Of a DNA stretch of 7,421 nt, positions 1-6,642 are shown one piece after another. Each line of letters begins with the position of its first letter. Position 1 is the stretch's first letter. The position numbers and the translations under genes are program-made. Where the stretch lies: positions 1 through 7,421 of the forward strand of contig CAIPGJ010000177.1 in NCBI GenBank assembly GCA_903864555.1, in the 5' to 3' direction. The stretch is from an uncultured Pseudomonadota bacterium. GTDB lineage: Bacteria > Pseudomonadota > Gammaproteobacteria > Burkholderiales > SG8-39. The notes under the pieces were generated by a model that was not told where the DNA came from, ran no database searches, and saw nothing but the letters and a program-made list of their open reading frames with translations.

Positions 1-344
1 ACTGCGGTGGACCCGGGAGTCAGGAAGGCGCCAGCTGCCAGTTCCAGGATGTCGTTTGAACCATTTCCGATGACAATTCCATCTGCAGCCACACCATAAC
101 GATGCGAAAGTGCTGATTTCAGTTCAAAGGCATTTCCATCCGGATAGCGGGCAAGATTGCTGATTGCACCTTCAATGGCTGCTTTTGCCTTTGGTGAAAG
201 CCCCAAGGGGTTCTCGTTTGATGCCAGCTTAATAATGTTTTTTTCTTCGAGACCCATTTCTCGGGCCAGTTCGGAAATGGGTTTGCCTGGCTGGTAGGGT
301 GCTATTGCTCTCACATAGTCCGGGGACCGCTCGCATAAATTCAT
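1..344 (-). CDS. hisC: histidinol-phosphate aminotransferase, N-terminal part (runs off left edge)
   Basis: PLP-dependent aminotransferase of fold type I that converts imidazole-acetol phosphate and glutamate to histidinol phosphate in cytosolic histidine synthesis. Only the first 114 codons are in the window; the C-terminal two thirds, including the PLP lysine, lie beyond the left edge. I translated it from the ATG at 344-342. Visible family signatures are the N-terminal [20 protein letters not shown] segment (residues 7-26), ASNENPLG (41-48), [11 protein letters not shown] (66-76) and [10 protein letters not shown] (93-102), all typical of HisC. The start lies 10 bases after the pheA stop, and the weak AGG-type ribosome site overlaps that stop, so co-transcription and probably translational coupling with pheA are expected. 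HisC next to pheA is common in betaproteobacteria, where this paralogue may also transaminate phenylpyruvate; that role is inference. The family is clear, the exact substrate less so. Confidence 0.94.
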   Translation of the reverse strand, partial: MNLCERSPDYVRAIAPYQPGKPISELAREMGLEEKNIIKLASNENPLGLSPKAKAAIEGAISNLARYPDGNAFELKSALSHRYGVAADGIVIGNGSNDILELAAGAFLTPGSTA

Positions 345-354
345 GGTTATCTGC

Positions 355-1170
355 CTACGGTTGAGCTGCTGGATAGCTGCCGAGTATTTTCAGGAAGGGG
401 GCTCTCGCACGCACTTCGTCCAGGGCGTGCTTCACCGGCAAATCTTCTTGATGACCCTCGACATCAATGAAAAACAGGTACTCCCATTGACCGGTGCGTG
501 CTGGTCGAGACTCTATTCTTGTCATGCTTACAGCGCTTTTAGCAAATGGCGAAATCAATTCCAGCACAGCCCCTGGTTTGTTGGGAGCCGACATGACCAA
601 GGAAGTACGATCATTGCCGCTGGGAACAGTATGATCCGCTCCAAGTATGAGAAAGCGCGTCATATTGCGGGAATCGTCTTCAATACCTGCCGAGAGAATG
701 TGAAGTCCATATCGTTTCGCCGCCAACTCAGGCCCGATCGCGCATGCAGCGGACTCGTCGACAACGCGGCGAGCCGCGTCCGCATTACTGGCTACGGGTA
801 TCTGTTTTGCTGCCGGTAAATTCTGCAGGAGCCAGCCGGCACATTGCCCCAGAGACTGGGGATGGGAGTAAACAAGGGTAAAGCTGGCAAGGGGCTCTGC
901 TTTCGCTGCCATCAGATTCTGACGGACACGCAGGACCACTTCCCCGCAGATTCGCAAGGAGGTATTGACGAGCAGATCCATGGTCCGGCCAACTGCGCCC
1001 TCTGTTGAGTTCTCGATGGGGACTACTGAATACGCGGCCAGACCTGACTCGCCTTGACGAAATACTTCGTCAATTGATGCCCCCGGCAAACCATCCATCG
1101 ATGAGCCAAAATGCTTCTGGACAGCCATTTCCGAAAAGGTACCTTCCGGCCCCAGATATGCAATGATCAA
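355..1170 (-). CDS. pheA: prephenate dehydratase, monofunctional remnant of a bifunctional P-protein
   Basis: Converts prephenate to phenylpyruvate, the committed step to phenylalanine, in the cytosol. The 271-residue product carries only the dehydratase and regulatory domains. Visible: GPEGTFSE (7-14), [10 protein letters not shown] (51-60), [10 protein letters not shown] (101-110), the catalytic TRF (171-173), and a C-terminal ACT domain (about 188-262) with the phenylalanine-binding ESRP (220-223). The other ACT motif, GALV in E. coli, reads GAVL here (200-203). Betaproteobacterial PheA normally has a further N-terminal chorismate mutase domain of about 85-90 residues; here its sequence survives only as broken frames just upstream. 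The start chosen is TTG at 1170-1168, because an in-frame stop lies 40 bases upstream (1212-1210), GGAG sits 6 bases before the TTG, and the next ATG (residue 15) would remove GPEGTFSE. Feedback inhibition by phenylalanine is expected from the ACT domain. Identity is certain; the exact start is likely. Confidence 0.95.
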   Translation of the reverse strand: MIIAYLGPEGTFSEMAVQKHFGSSMDGLPGASIDEVFRQGESGLAAYSVVPIENSTEGAVGRTMDLLVNTSLRICGEVVLRVRQNLMAAKAEPLASFTLVYSHPQSLGQCAGWLLQNLPAAKQIPVASNADAARRVVDESAACAIGPELAAKRYGLHILSAGIEDDSRNMTRFLILGADHTVPSGNDRTSLVMSAPNKPGAVLELISPFAKSAVSMTRIESRPARTGQWEYLFFIDVEGHQEDLPVKHALDEVRARAPFLKILGSYPAAQP

Positions 1171-1176
1171 TCGTTT

Positions 1177-1180
1177 CTCC
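1177..1180 (-). promoter_or_regulatory. ribosome binding site deciding the TTG start of pheA
   Basis: GGAG on the minus strand with a 6-base spacer (AAACGA) before TTG 1170-1168. In the ancestral fused gene these bases would have been codons of the interdomain linker (CTG GAG AAA CGA TTG, LEKRL). The good spacing supports TTG as the working start of the shortened gene. Confidence 0.6.
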
Positions 1181-1208
1181 AGTGAGCGACAGGCAGAACT
1201 GACTTCAC

Positions 1209-1238
1209 CTTATATCGTGCACGGAGCAACCGAATCAA
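1209..1238 (-). promoter_or_regulatory. candidate sigma-70 promoter for pheA-hisC
   Basis: On the minus strand TTGATT (1238-1233, four of six consensus bases) is followed after 18 bases by TATAAG (1214-1209, five of six). Transcription would start near 1202 and give a leader of roughly 30 bases before the TTG start of pheA. It lies wholly inside the decayed chorismate mutase sequence. The TATAAG contains the TAA that breaks the old reading frame. Seen by eye only; the match is reasonable but not exceptional. Confidence 0.45.
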
Positions 1239-1327
1239 GATGCCGCTTCCGCATCGAATCACTTGCATCAGAACTTAGGCTTTCGGCTGGACCACCTCGA
1301 TACTTTATTTAGATATCAAGGACCCCA

Positions 1328-1462
1328 ATGGCTAAACAATATCCGCCCACGCAATCAGTGGGTAGACGCTATTCACATCGTCCTGCAATGCTGGCGTTCG
1401 AAACCATTCGACGCTACTGGCATGTCCGTGGATTAGATGCCGGTCAGGATCTTGGCAAGTAG
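1328..1462 (+). CDS. possible small basic protein, 44 residues (doubtful)
   Basis: A short frame begins at ATG 1328 and ends with TAG 1460-1462. It is preceded by AAGGA (1318-1322) with a 5-base spacer, a strong-looking ribosome site. The product starts MAKQYPPTQSVGRRYSHRP and is rich in Arg, His and Tyr, with no signal peptide or membrane segment; I recognise no family. It lies antisense to the decayed chorismate mutase region and its last 19 bases overlap the 3' end of serA on the other strand. I could not find a convincing promoter in front of it. A chance frame in decayed sequence is the more likely explanation. Confidence 0.15.
   Translation: MAKQYPPTQSVGRRYSHRPAMLAFETIRRYWHVRGLDAGQDLGK
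1392..1416. repeat. inverted repeat (hairpin) downstream of serA
   Basis: GCGTTCGAA (1394-1402), loop ACCA, then TTCGACGC (1407-1414) pair as an 8-bp stem with one bulged T, extendable by a G-T and a T-A pair. It begins about 28 bases after the serA stop. No T-run follows on the minus strand, so it does not qualify as a normal intrinsic terminator. It could protect the 3' end of the gyrA-serC-serA transcript or be a relic of the mutase coding sequence. Confidence 0.35.
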
Positions 1463-2643
1463 CGTACCGCCAGCACACCACCTATTCCGTGCAGGTTCGC
1501 AATGACTTCTGGCTTTACCATACTGTCGACATCGACCAGGGTGTAAGCCATATCCCCCCTGGAGCGGTTGAGCATGTTATGGATATTCAGTCCGCCACTG
1601 GCGAGCACGCCGGAAATTTGACCGACCATGTTCGGGACATTGGCATTGGCGATTGCGATACGGAATGGCGCCTCGCGGGACATCACCACATTCGGAAAAT
1701 TAACTGCGTTCTGCACGTTTCCATTCTCGAGATAATCACGCACCTGCTGGACTACCATCACTGCAGAATTATCCTCGGCCTCTGCCGTGGAGGCGCCCAG
1801 ATGCGGCAAAGCGATCACTCGGGGATTCCCGGTAAGGCTTGCAACGGGGAAATCTGTGACGTAATAGTTGAGCTTGCCGGCTGCAAGCGACGCGACTATA
1901 GCCGAAACATCAACAATTTCTTCACGCGAAAAATTCAGGAGGACAGCTCCGTCCCGAACCGTATCCAGGTTCTTCTCATTGATCAGATGCTTGGTGGCAG
2001 CAACCAGCGGCACGTGCAGGGAAATGAAATTTGACGAACGCAGCACCTCCCCAATCGAGTTCGCCTTCTTTACCTGTGAGGGTAGGCTCCAGGCTGCCTC
2101 GACGGTTATTTCGGGGTCATATCCAAGAACGTTCATTCCAAGTTTGATCGCCGTATCTGCAACCAGACTGCCGATTTTCCCCAGTCCGATGATGCCTATG
2201 GTGTTGTTGGGCAATTCAAAGCCGGCGTAGTTTTTCTTGCCGTCTTCCATCAACTTGGCGAGTTTCTTGTCATCAGTTTCAGTCTGCCTGCCAACAAACT
2301 GCAGCGCCGGAACGATGTGCCTGGCAGCCAACAGCATTCCTGCCAGAACCAGTTCCTTCACTGCATTAGCATTTGCTCCCGGCGCGTTGAATACCGGGAT
2401 CCCCTTCTGTGTCATCGCGGCAACTGGAATATTGTTGGTGCCGGCACCCGCCCTTCCGATTGCCTTCACTGAATCGGGAATCGTCATGGTGTGCATGTCA
2501 TGTGAGCGCACCAGCACAGCATCAGGGGACTCCACATTCTTGCCCAACGCGTATTGATCGGCCGGAAAAAGGGTGAGTCCGATCGGAGATATCTGGTTCA
2601 GCACCAGCACGTTGAATTTTCCAGCCATGTTCTTCAGTTCCAT
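1444..2643 (-). CDS. serA: D-3-phosphoglycerate dehydrogenase, short ACT-containing type
   Basis: NAD-dependent oxidation of 3-phosphoglycerate to 3-phosphohydroxypyruvate, the first step of serine synthesis, in the cytosol. The product has 399 residues. Visible: the substrate-domain motif RAGAGTNNIPV (64-74) and NAPGANANAVKEL (86-98), a Rossmann fold with GIIGLGKIG (150-158) and its acidic NAD-ribose partner in GYDPE (174-178), catalytic-type Arg240 (NFSRE) and His281 (LPHLGAST), and a C-terminal ACT domain (about 327-399) with NVPNMVGQIS (335-344), likely the serine feedback site. The glutamate that follows FP in many relatives (E269 of E. coli SerA) is not obvious: here the segment reads TDFPVASL (263-270). 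ATG 2643 has only AGAG directly before it; ATG 2628 (MAGKFNVLVLN) is an equally good start. It follows serC by 33 bases, so SerA and SerC are made together. Its place between serC and pheA differs from the order I know in other betaproteobacteria. Confidence 0.95.
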   Translation of the reverse strand: MELKNMAGKFNVLVLNQISPIGLTLFPADQYALGKNVESPDAVLVRSHDMHTMTIPDSVKAIGRAGAGTNNIPVAAMTQKGIPVFNAPGANANAVKELVLAGMLLAARHIVPALQFVGRQTETDDKKLAKLMEDGKKNYAGFELPNNTIGIIGLGKIGSLVADTAIKLGMNVLGYDPEITVEAAWSLPSQVKKANSIGEVLRSSNFISLHVPLVAATKHLINEKNLDTVRDGAVLLNFSREEIVDVSAIVASLAAGKLNYYVTDFPVASLTGNPRVIALPHLGASTAEAEDNSAVMVVQQVRDYLENGNVQNAVNFPNVVMSREAPFRIAIANANVPNMVGQISGVLASGGLNIHNMLNRSRGDMAYTLVDVDSMVKPEVIANLHGIGGVLAVRYLPRS

Positions 2644-2676
2644 CTCTGTTGGTCAAAGTCGCAAAAATGCCAGTTG

Positions 2677-3759
2677 TCAGCCGTGCTTCGTCTCGAATTC
2701 CCGCATGTAATCCACCAGTACGCGTACTCCAGACTCCGGCATGGCGTTATAGATGGATGCGCGCATGCCGCCAACGGAGCGATGTCCTTTGAGCTGAACC
2801 ATGCCCTTTGCTTCCGCGCCCTTCAGAAACTCACCATCGAACGACTCATTCCTGAGCTTGAATGGAATATTCATCCGGGAACGATCGCTTACTGCCACCG
2901 GACTGATAAAAAACTTGCTGCCATCGAGGAAGTCGTAAAGTAGTTTCGCCTTGGCCACATTGCGTTTCTCGATCTCCACAAGCCCACCTTGCTGCTTCAA
3001 CCACTTGAACACCAGCCCGGCTATGTAAACGCCGTAAGTGGGCGGTGTATTGAGCATGGAATCGTTGTCGGCCTGTTGCTTGTAGTCAAATGCCGATGGT
3101 GTGATCGGAAGCGCCTGGCCCAGCAAGTCTTCACGAACAATGACAATGGTTAATCCGGCAGGACCGATGTTCTTCTGGGCGCCACCATAAATGAGCCCGT
3201 ATTTTGAAATATCAACTGGCCTGGAAAGGATATGCGAAGACATGTCGGCCACAAGTGGAACATTGCCGGTATCAGGGATCCAGTGATATTCAAGTCCACC
3301 AATGGTCTCATTCGAGCAGATATGCACGTACCCGGCGTCTTTACTGAGCTTCCAGTTATCGAAAGAAGGGATGTACGTGAAAGCACGATCCTCGCTTGAA
3401 GCCACCACGTTGACCGTACAGTACTTTTTTGCTTCCTTTATGGATTTTTTGGACCATTCGCCGGTATTGACATAGTCGGCGACCTGGTGGCCCCTGAGCA
3501 TGTTCATGGGGATAATCGCATTTTCCGCAATGGCACCGCCTTGCAGAAACAGTACTTTGTAATTCTCTGGTATTGACAGGAGGTCTCGAAGGTCGGCTTC
3601 GGCTTCTGCGTGGATCGCAATGAACTCCTTTCCACGATGACTCATCTCCATGACGCTCATGCCGCTGCCATGCCAGTCCAGCATCTCGGCGGCAGCCAGT
3701 TTCAGCACCTCCTCCGGGAGAGCTGCTGGGCCAGCGCTGAAATTGATTGCTCGTGCCAT
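2677..3759 (-). CDS. serC: phosphoserine aminotransferase
   Basis: PLP enzyme that transfers an amino group from glutamate to 3-phosphohydroxypyruvate to give O-phosphoserine; in many proteobacteria it also acts in pyridoxal phosphate synthesis on the 4-phosphohydroxythreonine branch. The product is 360 residues, full length for the family. Visible: [13 protein letters not shown] (7-19), HRGKEF (41-46), QGGA (73-76), NETIGGLEY (150-158), the cofactor-ring aspartate in ADMSSH (171-176), the PLP lysine K196 in [12 protein letters not shown], and [15 protein letters not shown] (325-339) near the C-terminus. ATG 3759 is preceded by AGGA with an 8-base spacer, lying in the 17-base gap after gyrA. 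With serA just downstream it forms a two-gene serine module co-transcribed from the gyrA side. Nothing is missing or odd. Confidence 0.97.
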   Translation of the reverse strand: MARAINFSAGPAALPEEVLKLAAAEMLDWHGSGMSVMEMSHRGKEFIAIHAEAEADLRDLLSIPENYKVLFLQGGAIAENAIIPMNMLRGHQVADYVNTGEWSKKSIKEAKKYCTVNVVASSEDRAFTYIPSFDNWKLSKDAGYVHICSNETIGGLEYHWIPDTGNVPLVADMSSHILSRPVDISKYGLIYGGAQKNIGPAGLTIVIVREDLLGQALPITPSAFDYKQQADNDSMLNTPPTYGVYIAGLVFKWLKQQGGLVEIEKRNVAKAKLLYDFLDGSKFFISPVAVSDRSRMNIPFKLRNESFDGEFLKGAEAKGMVQLKGHRSVGGMRASIYNAMPESGVRVLVDYMREFETKHG

Positions 3760-3776
3760 ATTTGTTGTCCTGATTT

Positions 3777-6407
3777 CTAGTGGATTACGGGAGGCTCTCC
3801 ACCACCCTGGTCATTGAGGCCATCATCGACTCCGCCTGAATCGTCGCCGGCATATTCGTCCTGCACTACATCGTCTTCTGCTTCTCCAATACGCTCGACA
3901 CCAGCCAGCTTGGTTCCTGGGTCCAGATTGATGAGCGTGACGCCTTGCGTCGAGCGGCCCATCTCGCGGATGTCCGCGACCCGGGTACGGATCAGCACGC
4001 CAGCATTCGAGATAAGCATGATCTCGTCACCCTCATCCACCAGTACCGCCCCGACAAGGTTGCCATTACGTTCGCTTGTCTGGATGGCGATCATGCCCTT
4101 GGTACCGCGTCCGTGTCGTGTGTACTCGGCAATGGGGGTACGCTTGCCGAAGCCATTTTCCGTGGCAGTTAGTACGGCCTGGAGTTCATTGCCGGCCACG
4201 AGCATTGAAACAACCCTCTGCCCGTCTTCCAGCGCCATGCCTCGCACGCCACGTGCCTGCCGGCCCATCGGTCGTACATCCTTCTCCTCGAAGCGAACGG
4301 CCTTGCCGGCATCGGAGAACAGCATGACGTCATGCGCGCCATCAGTGATGGCAGCCCCCACCAGGAAGTCGTTCTCGTCAAGTTCCACTGCAATGATGCC
4401 GCGCTCACGTGGATTCGAAAAGGCGGACAGGGGCGTCTTCTTCACCGTTCCCCTGGATGTCGCCATGAAGACAAAATGAGTGTCGTCATACATCTTAATG
4501 GGCAACACGGCGCTGATCTTTTCGCCCTCGGCAAGAGGAAATAGATTAACAATGGGTTTGCCGCGACTGGTTCTATTGCCGTGTGGCACCTGATAGACCT
4601 TCAGCCAGTACAAGCGCCCCAGGGATGAGAAACACAGCATGGTGTCATGTGTATTTGCAATGAACAGTCGTTCTACGAAATCATCCTCACGCGTGGTTGT
4701 AGCCTGCTTGCCCCTTCCGCCACGGCGCTGTGCGCGGTAATCTGCGAGCCGCTGGGACTTCACATAACCGGCATGCGAGAACGTGACCACCACGTCTTCG
4801 GGTGTGATCAGGTCCTCTAGGGTGATGTCTTCGGCATTTACTACAATCTCGCTGCGGCGCTGGTCTCCGTATTGATCGCGAATCAGCTTCAGTTCGTGGG
4901 AAATGATCTGGGTAATTCTTTCCGGCCTTGCCAGGATGTCCAGGTAGTCGAATATCTTCTCCACCAGATCCTTGTACTCAGCAACGATCTTGTCCTGCTC
5001 CAGGCCAGTAAGGCGCTGCAGTCGCATTTCCAGAATTGCCTGCGCCTGTGCATCTGAAAGGCGATATCCATCTGCATGCAGACCGAATACGACATCAAGT
5101 CCATCGGGGCGCGACGCATCCGCTTCTGCGCGCGAGAGCATCTCGGCCACAACCGGTGAATGCCAGGCGTGGGCCATCAACGCAACTTTGGCTTCCGGCG
5201 GCGTCGGGGACTGTTTGATCAGGGCGATGATCTCGTCGACGTTCGACAAGGCCACGGCCAAGCCTTCCTGAATATGCGCGCGTTCACGAGCCTTGCGGAG
5301 TTCAAATATGGTGCGTCGCGTCACTACCTCGCGTCTATGGGAGAGGAAGGCAGACAGCATCTCCCGGAGGTTGAGCAAGCGGGGCTGCCCATTGACCAAG
5401 GCAACCATGTTGACGCCAAAGGTATCCTGAAGCTGCGTTTGCTTGTAGAGGTTGTTCAGTACAACCTCGGGCATTTCACCGCGCTTGAGTTCGATGACAA
5501 CGCGCATGCCGGACTTGTCCGATTCGTCCTGGATGTGCGAGATACCTTCTATTCTCTTCTCACGGACGATCTCGGCTATCCGCTCCAATAGGGACTTCTT
5601 GTTGACCTGGTAAGGCAACTCGTCAACGATGATCGCCTGGCGATTCCCCTTCTCCAGGTCTTCGAAATGCGTCCTGGCTCGCATGATCACCCGGCCACGC
5701 CCGGTACGATACCCTTCCCTCACTCCAGCGACCCCGTAGATGATCCCGGCAGTCGGAAAGTCGGGGGCCTTGACGATCTCGATCAGTTCGTCAATCGTGG
5801 TGTCAGGCTCATGCAACAGGCGCTGGCAGGCGTCGATGACATCGGAGAGATTGTGCGGCGGAATATTGGTCGCCATCCCGACAGCGATGCCGGCCGATCC
5901 ATTGACTAGAAGGTTTGGAAATTTTGCCGGCAATACCAGCGGTTCGCGTTCCTTGCCGTCGTAATTGGGTCCGAAGTCGACCGTTTCCCTGTCTATGTCA
6001 GCAAGCAATTCGGAAGTGATACGGTCAAGCCGGCACTCGGTGTAGCGCATCGCGGCGGCATTGTCTCCGTCAATGGATCCAAAATTGCCCTGCCCATCGA
6101 TCAGCGTGTACCGCAGACTGAAGTCCTGAGCCATGCGAACCAGCGTGTCATAGATGGCAGAGTCGCCATGAGGATGGTACTTGCCCATGACCTCGCCGAC
6201 GACGCGTGCACACTTGACATACGGCCGATTCCACACGTTGTTTGACTCGTGCATGGCAAAAAGCACGCGTCGATGCACGGGTTTGAGTCCGTCGCGTACA
6301 TCCGGAAGTGCACGTCCCACGATGACGCTCATGGCGTAATCAAGGTAGGACCGCCGCATCTCCTCTTCGAGACTGACAGGCAGTGTTTCTTTAGCGAACT
6401 GGTCCAT
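3777..6407 (-). CDS. gyrA: DNA gyrase subunit A
   Basis: Breakage-reunion subunit of the A2B2 gyrase that introduces negative supercoils with GyrB and ATP. The product is 876 residues from ATG 6407; a longer GTG start at 6440 is open, but [17 protein letters not shown] is the usual N-terminus and GGA lies 8 bases before this ATG. Visible: the winged-helix region with [12 protein letters not shown] (76-87), the catalytic tyrosine Y122 in AAMRYTECR, tower and coiled-coil region (to about 500), the GyrA box QRRGGRG (560-566) that permits DNA wrapping, a beta-pinwheel C-terminal domain (about 530-840), and an acidic glycine-rich tail (about 841-871). Quinolone-determining positions are Ser83 and Asp87, the susceptible residues by E. 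coli numbering. The gene heads a minus-strand unit with serC 17 bases downstream; its own promoter is in the divergent region upstream. Confidence 0.98.
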   Translation of the reverse strand: MDQFAKETLPVSLEEEMRRSYLDYAMSVIVGRALPDVRDGLKPVHRRVLFAMHESNNVWNRPYVKCARVVGEVMGKYHPHGDSAIYDTLVRMAQDFSLRYTLIDGQGNFGSIDGDNAAAMRYTECRLDRITSELLADIDRETVDFGPNYDGKEREPLVLPAKFPNLLVNGSAGIAVGMATNIPPHNLSDVIDACQRLLHEPDTTIDELIEIVKAPDFPTAGIIYGVAGVREGYRTGRGRVIMRARTHFEDLEKGNRQAIIVDELPYQVNKKSLLERIAEIVREKRIEGISHIQDESDKSGMRVVIELKRGEMPEVVLNNLYKQTQLQDTFGVNMVALVNGQPRLLNLREMLSAFLSHRREVVTRRTIFELRKARERAHIQEGLAVALSNVDEIIALIKQSPTPPEAKVALMAHAWHSPVVAEMLSRAEADASRPDGLDVVFGLHADGYRLSDAQAQAILEMRLQRLTGLEQDKIVAEYKDLVEKIFDYLDILARPERITQIISHELKLIRDQYGDQRRSEIVVNAEDITLEDLITPEDVVVTFSHAGYVKSQRLADYRAQRRGGRGKQATTTREDDFVERLFIANTHDTMLCFSSLGRLYWLKVYQVPHGNRTSRGKPIVNLFPLAEGEKISAVLPIKMYDDTHFVFMATSRGTVKKTPLSAFSNPRERGIIAVELDENDFLVGAAITDGAHDVMLFSDAGKAVRFEEKDVRPMGRQARGVRGMALEDGQRVVSMLVAGNELQAVLTATENGFGKRTPIAEYTRHGRGTKGMIAIQTSERNGNLVGAVLVDEGDEIMLISNAGVLIRTRVADIREMGRSTQGVTLINLDPGTKLAGVERIGEAEDDVVQDEYAGDDSGGVDDGLNDQGGGEPPVIH

Positions 6408-6490
6408 ACTTATGATCCGGCCGATAGCCGCTCGCAGCACGGAAATTCACGGGCTGACCAGGCAGCGGCAAGCATCTTGTAAAAAAAGGA

Positions 6491-6499
6491 ATTTTAGCA
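6491..6499 (-). promoter_or_regulatory. extended -10 promoter of gyrA
   Basis: On the minus strand TGCTAAAAT is an extended -10 element (TGn followed by TAAAAT, five of six consensus bases). There is no good -35 at 16-18 bases upstream, which fits an extended -10 promoter. Transcription would start near 6484, within or beside a T7 run, leaving a leader of about 77 bases to the gyrA ATG. The A/T-rich -10 and weak -35 would suit the supercoiling-sensitive control known for gyrase genes, but that is inference. Confidence 0.5.
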
Positions 6500-6511
6500 G
6501 TTTATCGCCTG

Positions 6512-6527
6512 CTTCAGCAGCCTGAAG
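6512..6527. repeat. inverted repeat overlapping the gyrA -35 position
   Basis: CTTCAG (6512-6517), loop CAGC, CTGAAG (6522-6527): a perfect 6-bp inverted repeat. It lies about 16-31 bases upstream of the gyrA -10 hexamer, where the -35 element would be. It could be an operator half-site pair or a chance repeat; no regulator can be named. Confidence 0.3.
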
Positions 6528-6571
6528 GTTCGCCAGCCTCTGTTATCTGAATGTGGCGGAAGTCTTTTTAA

Positions 6572-6583
6572 GCCGGCGCCGGC
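6572..6583. repeat. 12-bp perfect palindrome GCCGGCGCCGGC
   Basis: A perfect 12-bp palindrome made only of G and C, next to CTTTTTAA on its left. It lies about 60 bases before the amidohydrolase start. As there is no T-run after it on either strand in the right direction, it is not a normal terminator; a protein-binding site or chance GC-rich repeat are both possible. Confidence 0.35.
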
Positions 6584-6642
6584 GGGCACGCACAATCCTT
6601 CAGCTTCCGGCTGGTATCATCAGTGCCATTGCATATGGGCGG

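Larger units (their letters stand above)
1171..1423 (-). pseudogene. decayed chorismate mutase (AroQ-type) domain of pheA
   Basis: No frame is open through this stretch, but ordered pieces of a proteobacterial PheA chorismate mutase domain can be read on the minus strand. Piece 1 (1388-1335): LQDDVNSVYPLIAWADIV, resembling the helix-1 pattern ID.V.S.I..LI..RA..V, ending at TAG 1334-1332. Piece 2 (other frame, 1332-1297): AIGVLDI-stop-IKYR, matching AIG.LK....YR. Piece 3 (first frame again, 1286-1236): PKA-stop-VLMQVIRCGSGIL, matching PEREAQVLRRV.....GPL with Gln CAA changed to TAA. Piece 4 (1236-1171): DSVAPCTI-stop-GEV then [11 protein letters not shown], matching DE.VARL.FREV.SACRSLE, which runs in frame into PheA. 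Stops are at 1311-1309, 1277-1275 and 1212-1210. The likely old start is ATG 1423-1421, giving about 84 codons, the normal domain size. The comparison is with family motifs from memory, not an alignment run. Such clustered damage next to flawless genes argues against sequencing error. Confidence 0.82.
6408..6642. other. divergent intergenic region, gyrA / amidohydrolase
   Basis: A 235-base region with no gene I can support. It holds the gyrA promoter and leader on the minus strand, an A7 tract (6481-6487), two inverted repeats listed separately, and the upstream part of the plus-strand hydrolase. The gyrA leader contains GCCGCT...AGCGGC arms (6427-6432 and 6464-6469) that could pair, and a CACGG-aaatt-CACGG direct repeat (6438-6452). 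I could not identify a convincing plus-strand promoter for the hydrolase; TTGTAA at 6477-6482 with TTTATC 18 bases on is a weak candidate. Confidence 0.6.

Noticed and set aside
343..819. 158-residue plus-strand frame opposite pheA
   Set aside because: Antisense to strongly conserved PheA coding sequence, with no recognisable domain.
1348..1364. CCCAC/GTGGG hairpin as a terminator after serA
   Set aside because: Only 5 bp of stem with a 7-base loop and no T-run following on the minus strand.
1171..1423. Sequencing or assembly errors as the cause of the broken mutase domain
   Set aside because: Several stops and frameshifts plus many substitutions are packed into about 250 bases, while over 6 kb of neighbouring coding sequence shows none.
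1171..1443. Riboswitch or Phe-leader attenuator in front of pheA
   Set aside because: No run of Phe codons in a leader peptide and no terminator/antiterminator pair could be seen; the region is better explained as decayed mutase coding sequence.
1489..2557. Several plus-strand frames of 106-181 residues opposite serA
   Set aside because: Shadows of the serA gene; no ribosome site or family signature.
3814..4479. 221-residue plus-strand frame opposite the gyrA C-terminal region
   Set aside because: Low-complexity Ser/Pro/Arg-rich translation typical of the reverse of a GC-rich gene; gyrA is certain on the other strand.
6408..6440. N-terminal extension of GyrA from GTG 6440
   Set aside because: The 11 extra residues are not part of the usual GyrA N-terminus, and the ATG at 6407 has a spaced GGA and the expected [10 protein letters not shown] start.
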